A stretch of DNA of 6,868 nt, taken from contig QGUQ01000101.1 of NCBI GenBank assembly GCA_003242195.1, forward strand, positions 1 through 6,868, read 5' to 3'. Shown in pieces: positions 4,962 to 6,868 of this stretch; within the stretch, counting starts at the first letter, position 1; the number at the start of each line of letters is the position of its first letter. The DNA is from Bacillota bacterium. GTDB lineage: Bacteria; Bacillota; Sulfobacillia; Thermaerobacterales; Thermaerobacteraceae. A program made the position numbers and the translations under genes. The notes under the pieces are model-generated. The model was given only the letters and a program-made list of their open reading frames with translations. It ran no database searches and was not told the DNA's origin.

Positions 4962-6868
4962 GTGCTGGTGCACAGGAAAATCGTTTTCTTGGTATCAGTG
5001 GTCCTGTTTGCGTTCATAGCTTTCGTGGCGGTGATCCTCACCGATTTGCATGACCGTTTTTTCCCCGTGCAACTCGGGGCGAAGGCCTCGGTGTCTCTGG
5101 ATTTCAGTCAAGCGGGCATGCCGGACGAGGAGGCGTTCCGGCAGCTTGGCCTTTTGAGCGATCGGTTGGGGTTGGGGTTGGTCAAACTCGCTCCTGATCT
5201 GGGGAGCGACCGGTCAGGCCAGGTCTTCGTGGTGCTGGGTACGAAAACATCTCTGCCGGATACGATCCAACGTTTTGGAAATCAGCCCGACGGCAAGATC
5301 CGGGACCGCGATGCCTTGGCGTCTTCCTTTGCCACCGGAACCTATTTTGTAACGGGCGAGACGGCACGCCTCGCCGAGTTCAAGGCCTGGCTGGCGGAAC
5401 ATCAGGTCGACCAGCGCTGGAGCGAGGACACGCTGGGCACGATCTTGGAGTGGCTAGTGCGGCAGAGTGAATTCGGCGCCTCTCTTCTCGCCGGCACCGC
5501 GCTGATGGTGTCCTTGGTGCTGTACTGGCTCACGGTCAAAGCCCGGGGACGGGCGATACGCGTGCTCGCCGGCGTCTCCACATGGCGCATCCAGTATGAG
5601 GACCTCGGCGGTTTCCTCATGATCCTCCTTGCCGCTGCTGTCCTCTGCGACGTATTGGCCGTGCCCTACGTGGGGGTCGTCTACGGCTGGGTCTTCGTAC
5701 CCTATTACGTCAAGGTCCTTCTGGTCTTCGAGGCGGTCGTGATCCTCGTAACGACGGCGTTTGCTCTGGCACTGGCCGTCGCTTCGTGGCCAAGCCCCGC
5801 CATGCTTGCGGCGCGAGAACCGGCCGTGAAGACCTTGCGGAACAGCACGGTCGTGCTCCGGGTCGTGACGTTTGCGCTGGTCCTCGCGGCGGTTGCCCCT
5901 GCCTTCACGGCTTACGCCCAGGCCAGGGAAGCCGCCGCCGAGCAAGCTCTGTGGAAGGCGCTGGCCGATCAGGTGGTCCTATCGTTCCCGGCGGGTACAA
6001 GGGAGAGTGATTTGCAGCGACTCATGCCCGACGTCGGTCAGGTTGTACAGGTCGCGGAGCAGCAAGGTTCGGTCGCGTTATCGTACGCCTTCACCCGGGA
6101 ACATCTGCGCCTGAACGGGTACGAAATCGCCCCCTATCGGTACCTGGTCCTGATCAACCGGCGGTGGCTGGACCTGATGCTGTCCGACGGGCACGATGGG
6201 GGAAGCCAGGGTCGCGGACCGGTGGCGGGGCTCGTTCCCCTTTCCCTTGATCAGGTTCCGGAGGGAGCCAGGGCCTTTCTGGACGGTAATATGCCGTTGT
6301 GGTTGCGCAAGCCGATGGACAAGGAGCCCCTTGGGACTCAGCTCTCGTTCTATCGCTACGCAGGAACACGAAAACTCCCCTTTGCCCGGATCGGCGGGGA
6401 GCTGGTGTTCCCCAAGGCCAATGAGGCGCTAATCGTCCTCGTGCCAAGCGTGCACGAACTCTTCAACGACGATTTCCTCGTATCCGTCGCATCGACCAGA
6501 AACCTTCTCTTCACGGGACTCGAGGCGACGCAAAGACTGCTTTCCCAGCAGGGCTTGGCGGACAGCATTCACGTGAAGTATAGCGCCGAGGAAGGCATCC
6601 TCCGGGCACAGATCGCGGGGTATATCGCGTGGCTCCGGGCCGCCTCGCTGGTGGCGCTGGCCGTTGCGCTAGCCGTTTCGACCGGCATCGGGGCCTTCAT
6701 CACGGCCGTTCTGAAGGCACGGCGGGATTTCGTCCTTCGCTTGGCGGGTAAGTCCTGGTGGACGATCCTGCGCCCAAGAGTGGTACGAGAGGGGCTTTTC
6801 GGCGCCCCCCTGGCCGCCCCGGTGGTCGGGGGGCCAACCGCCCGAAGCAGCGTCCTCGCCGCAGCGGC
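4962..6868 (+). CDS. Large bacteriocin-associated-type integral membrane protein (3' end outside window)
   Basis: Open without a stop to the window edge, at least 635 residues. GTG 4962 is used here. GTG 4968 is equally possible and lies nine bases after GGGGGA (4953-4958); the frame is open back to 4923. Layout: helix 1 at about 7-27; an outside domain of about 140 residues; helices at about 171-191, 215-235, 249-274 and 297-316; a second outside domain of about 230 residues; helix 6 at about 557-582; and a basic stretch leading to a probable last helix at the edge. This matches the roughly 650-residue, seven-helix proteins of the bacteriocin-associated integral membrane (putative immunity) family, with DUF1430-like parts, which also resemble ABC permeases. 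After helix 2, the KARGRAIRVLAGVSTWRI stretch is like the cytoplasmic coupling region of such permeases. Members often neighbour a lactococcin-972-like peptide and an ABC ATPase. Base composition is lower in GC than the neighbours. The family call rests on architecture and recalled motifs; the role is unproven. Confidence 0.65.
   Translation, partial: MLVHRKIVFLVSVVLFAFIAFVAVILTDLHDRFFPVQLGAKASVSLDFSQAGMPDEEAFRQLGLLSDRLGLGLVKLAPDLGSDRSGQVFVVLGTKTSLPDTIQRFGNQPDGKIRDRDALASSFATGTYFVTGETARLAEFKAWLAEHQVDQRWSEDTLGTILEWLVRQSEFGASLLAGTALMVSLVLYWLTVKARGRAIRVLAGVSTWRIQYEDLGGFLMILLAAAVLCDVLAVPYVGVVYGWVFVPYYVKVLLVFEAVVILVTTAFALALAVASWPSPAMLAAREPAVKTLRNSTVVLRVVTFALVLAAVAPAFTAYAQAREAAAEQALWKALADQVVLSFPAGTRESDLQRLMPDVGQVVQVAEQQGSVALSYAFTREHLRLNGYEIAPYRYLVLINRRWLDLMLSDGHDGGSQGRGPVAGLVPLSLDQVPEGARAFLDGNMPLWLRKPMDKEPLGTQLSFYRYAGTRKLPFARIGGELVFPKANEALIVLVPSVHELFNDDFLVSVASTRNLLFTGLEATQRLLSQQGLADSIHVKYSAEEGILRAQIAGYIAWLRAASLVALAVALAVSTGIGAFITAVLKARRDFVLRLAGKSWWTILRPRVVREGLFGAPLAAPVVGGPTARSSVLAAA
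5164..5181 (+). repeat. TTGGGG tandem repeat in the membrane-protein gene
   Basis: GG(TTGGGG)2TTGG codes for part of RLGLGLV in the first outside domain. The four G-runs (2, 4, 4, 2) could form a two-layer G-quadruplex on the coding strand or in the mRNA, about 200 nt after the start codon. The repeat itself is certain; any effect is speculation. Confidence 0.6.

Noticed and set aside
5454..5945. 163-codon frame on - inside the large membrane-protein gene
   Set aside because: It is antisense to a continuous membrane protein of more than 635 codons, and its product is charged and low-complexity.

Overview
The window looks like chromosomal DNA of a high-GC, Gram-positive-type bacterium. The best guess is a GC-rich member of the Bacillota, similar in style to Thermaerobacter or Symbiobacterium. 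The reasons are a Bacillus-like LysA, start codons that include TTG and GTG, G-rich Shine-Dalgarno sites, and a membrane protein of a bacteriocin-associated type common in Gram-positives. The genus-level guess is weak.

Layout, left to right: (1) a small four-helix DUF1648-type membrane protein on + (23-562). (2) Convergent to it, lysA on - (1979-642), diaminopimelate decarboxylase, the last step of lysine synthesis. It is complete in frame but carries a run of 20 C (poly-G in its mRNA) next to a damaged EPGR cofactor motif. (3) A divergent intergenic region (1980-2656) rich in dyad symmetry, with a good sigma-A-like promoter on +, a perfect operator-like inverted repeat, and a possible 29-codon peptide. 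(4) An rsgA (YjeQ-family GTPase) pseudogene (2657-3267). It has lost the middle of the gene, changed frame, mutated several GTPase motifs and lost the zinc domain. (5) An intact MFS drug-type exporter (3314-4732) with a long, hairpin-rich central loop. (6) A 229-bp gap with an elaborate 67-nt stem-loop and a doubtful 69-codon ORF overlapping the MFS stop. (7) A long ORF with no stop before the window edge (4962-6868 and beyond), of lower GC. It has the layout of the seven-helix 'bacteriocin-associated integral membrane (putative immunity)' proteins.

The genes do not form one obvious pathway. lysA is housekeeping. The right-hand half (decayed GTPase, exporter, bacteriocin-associated membrane protein of different base composition) reads as an accessory region with gene decay and probable transfer. 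The most interesting leads are the large membrane protein and whatever follows it outside the window, the small ORFs and structured RNA-like elements beside it, and the poly-C tract in lysA. No tRNA, rRNA, CRISPR array, transposase or complete insertion sequence was found.
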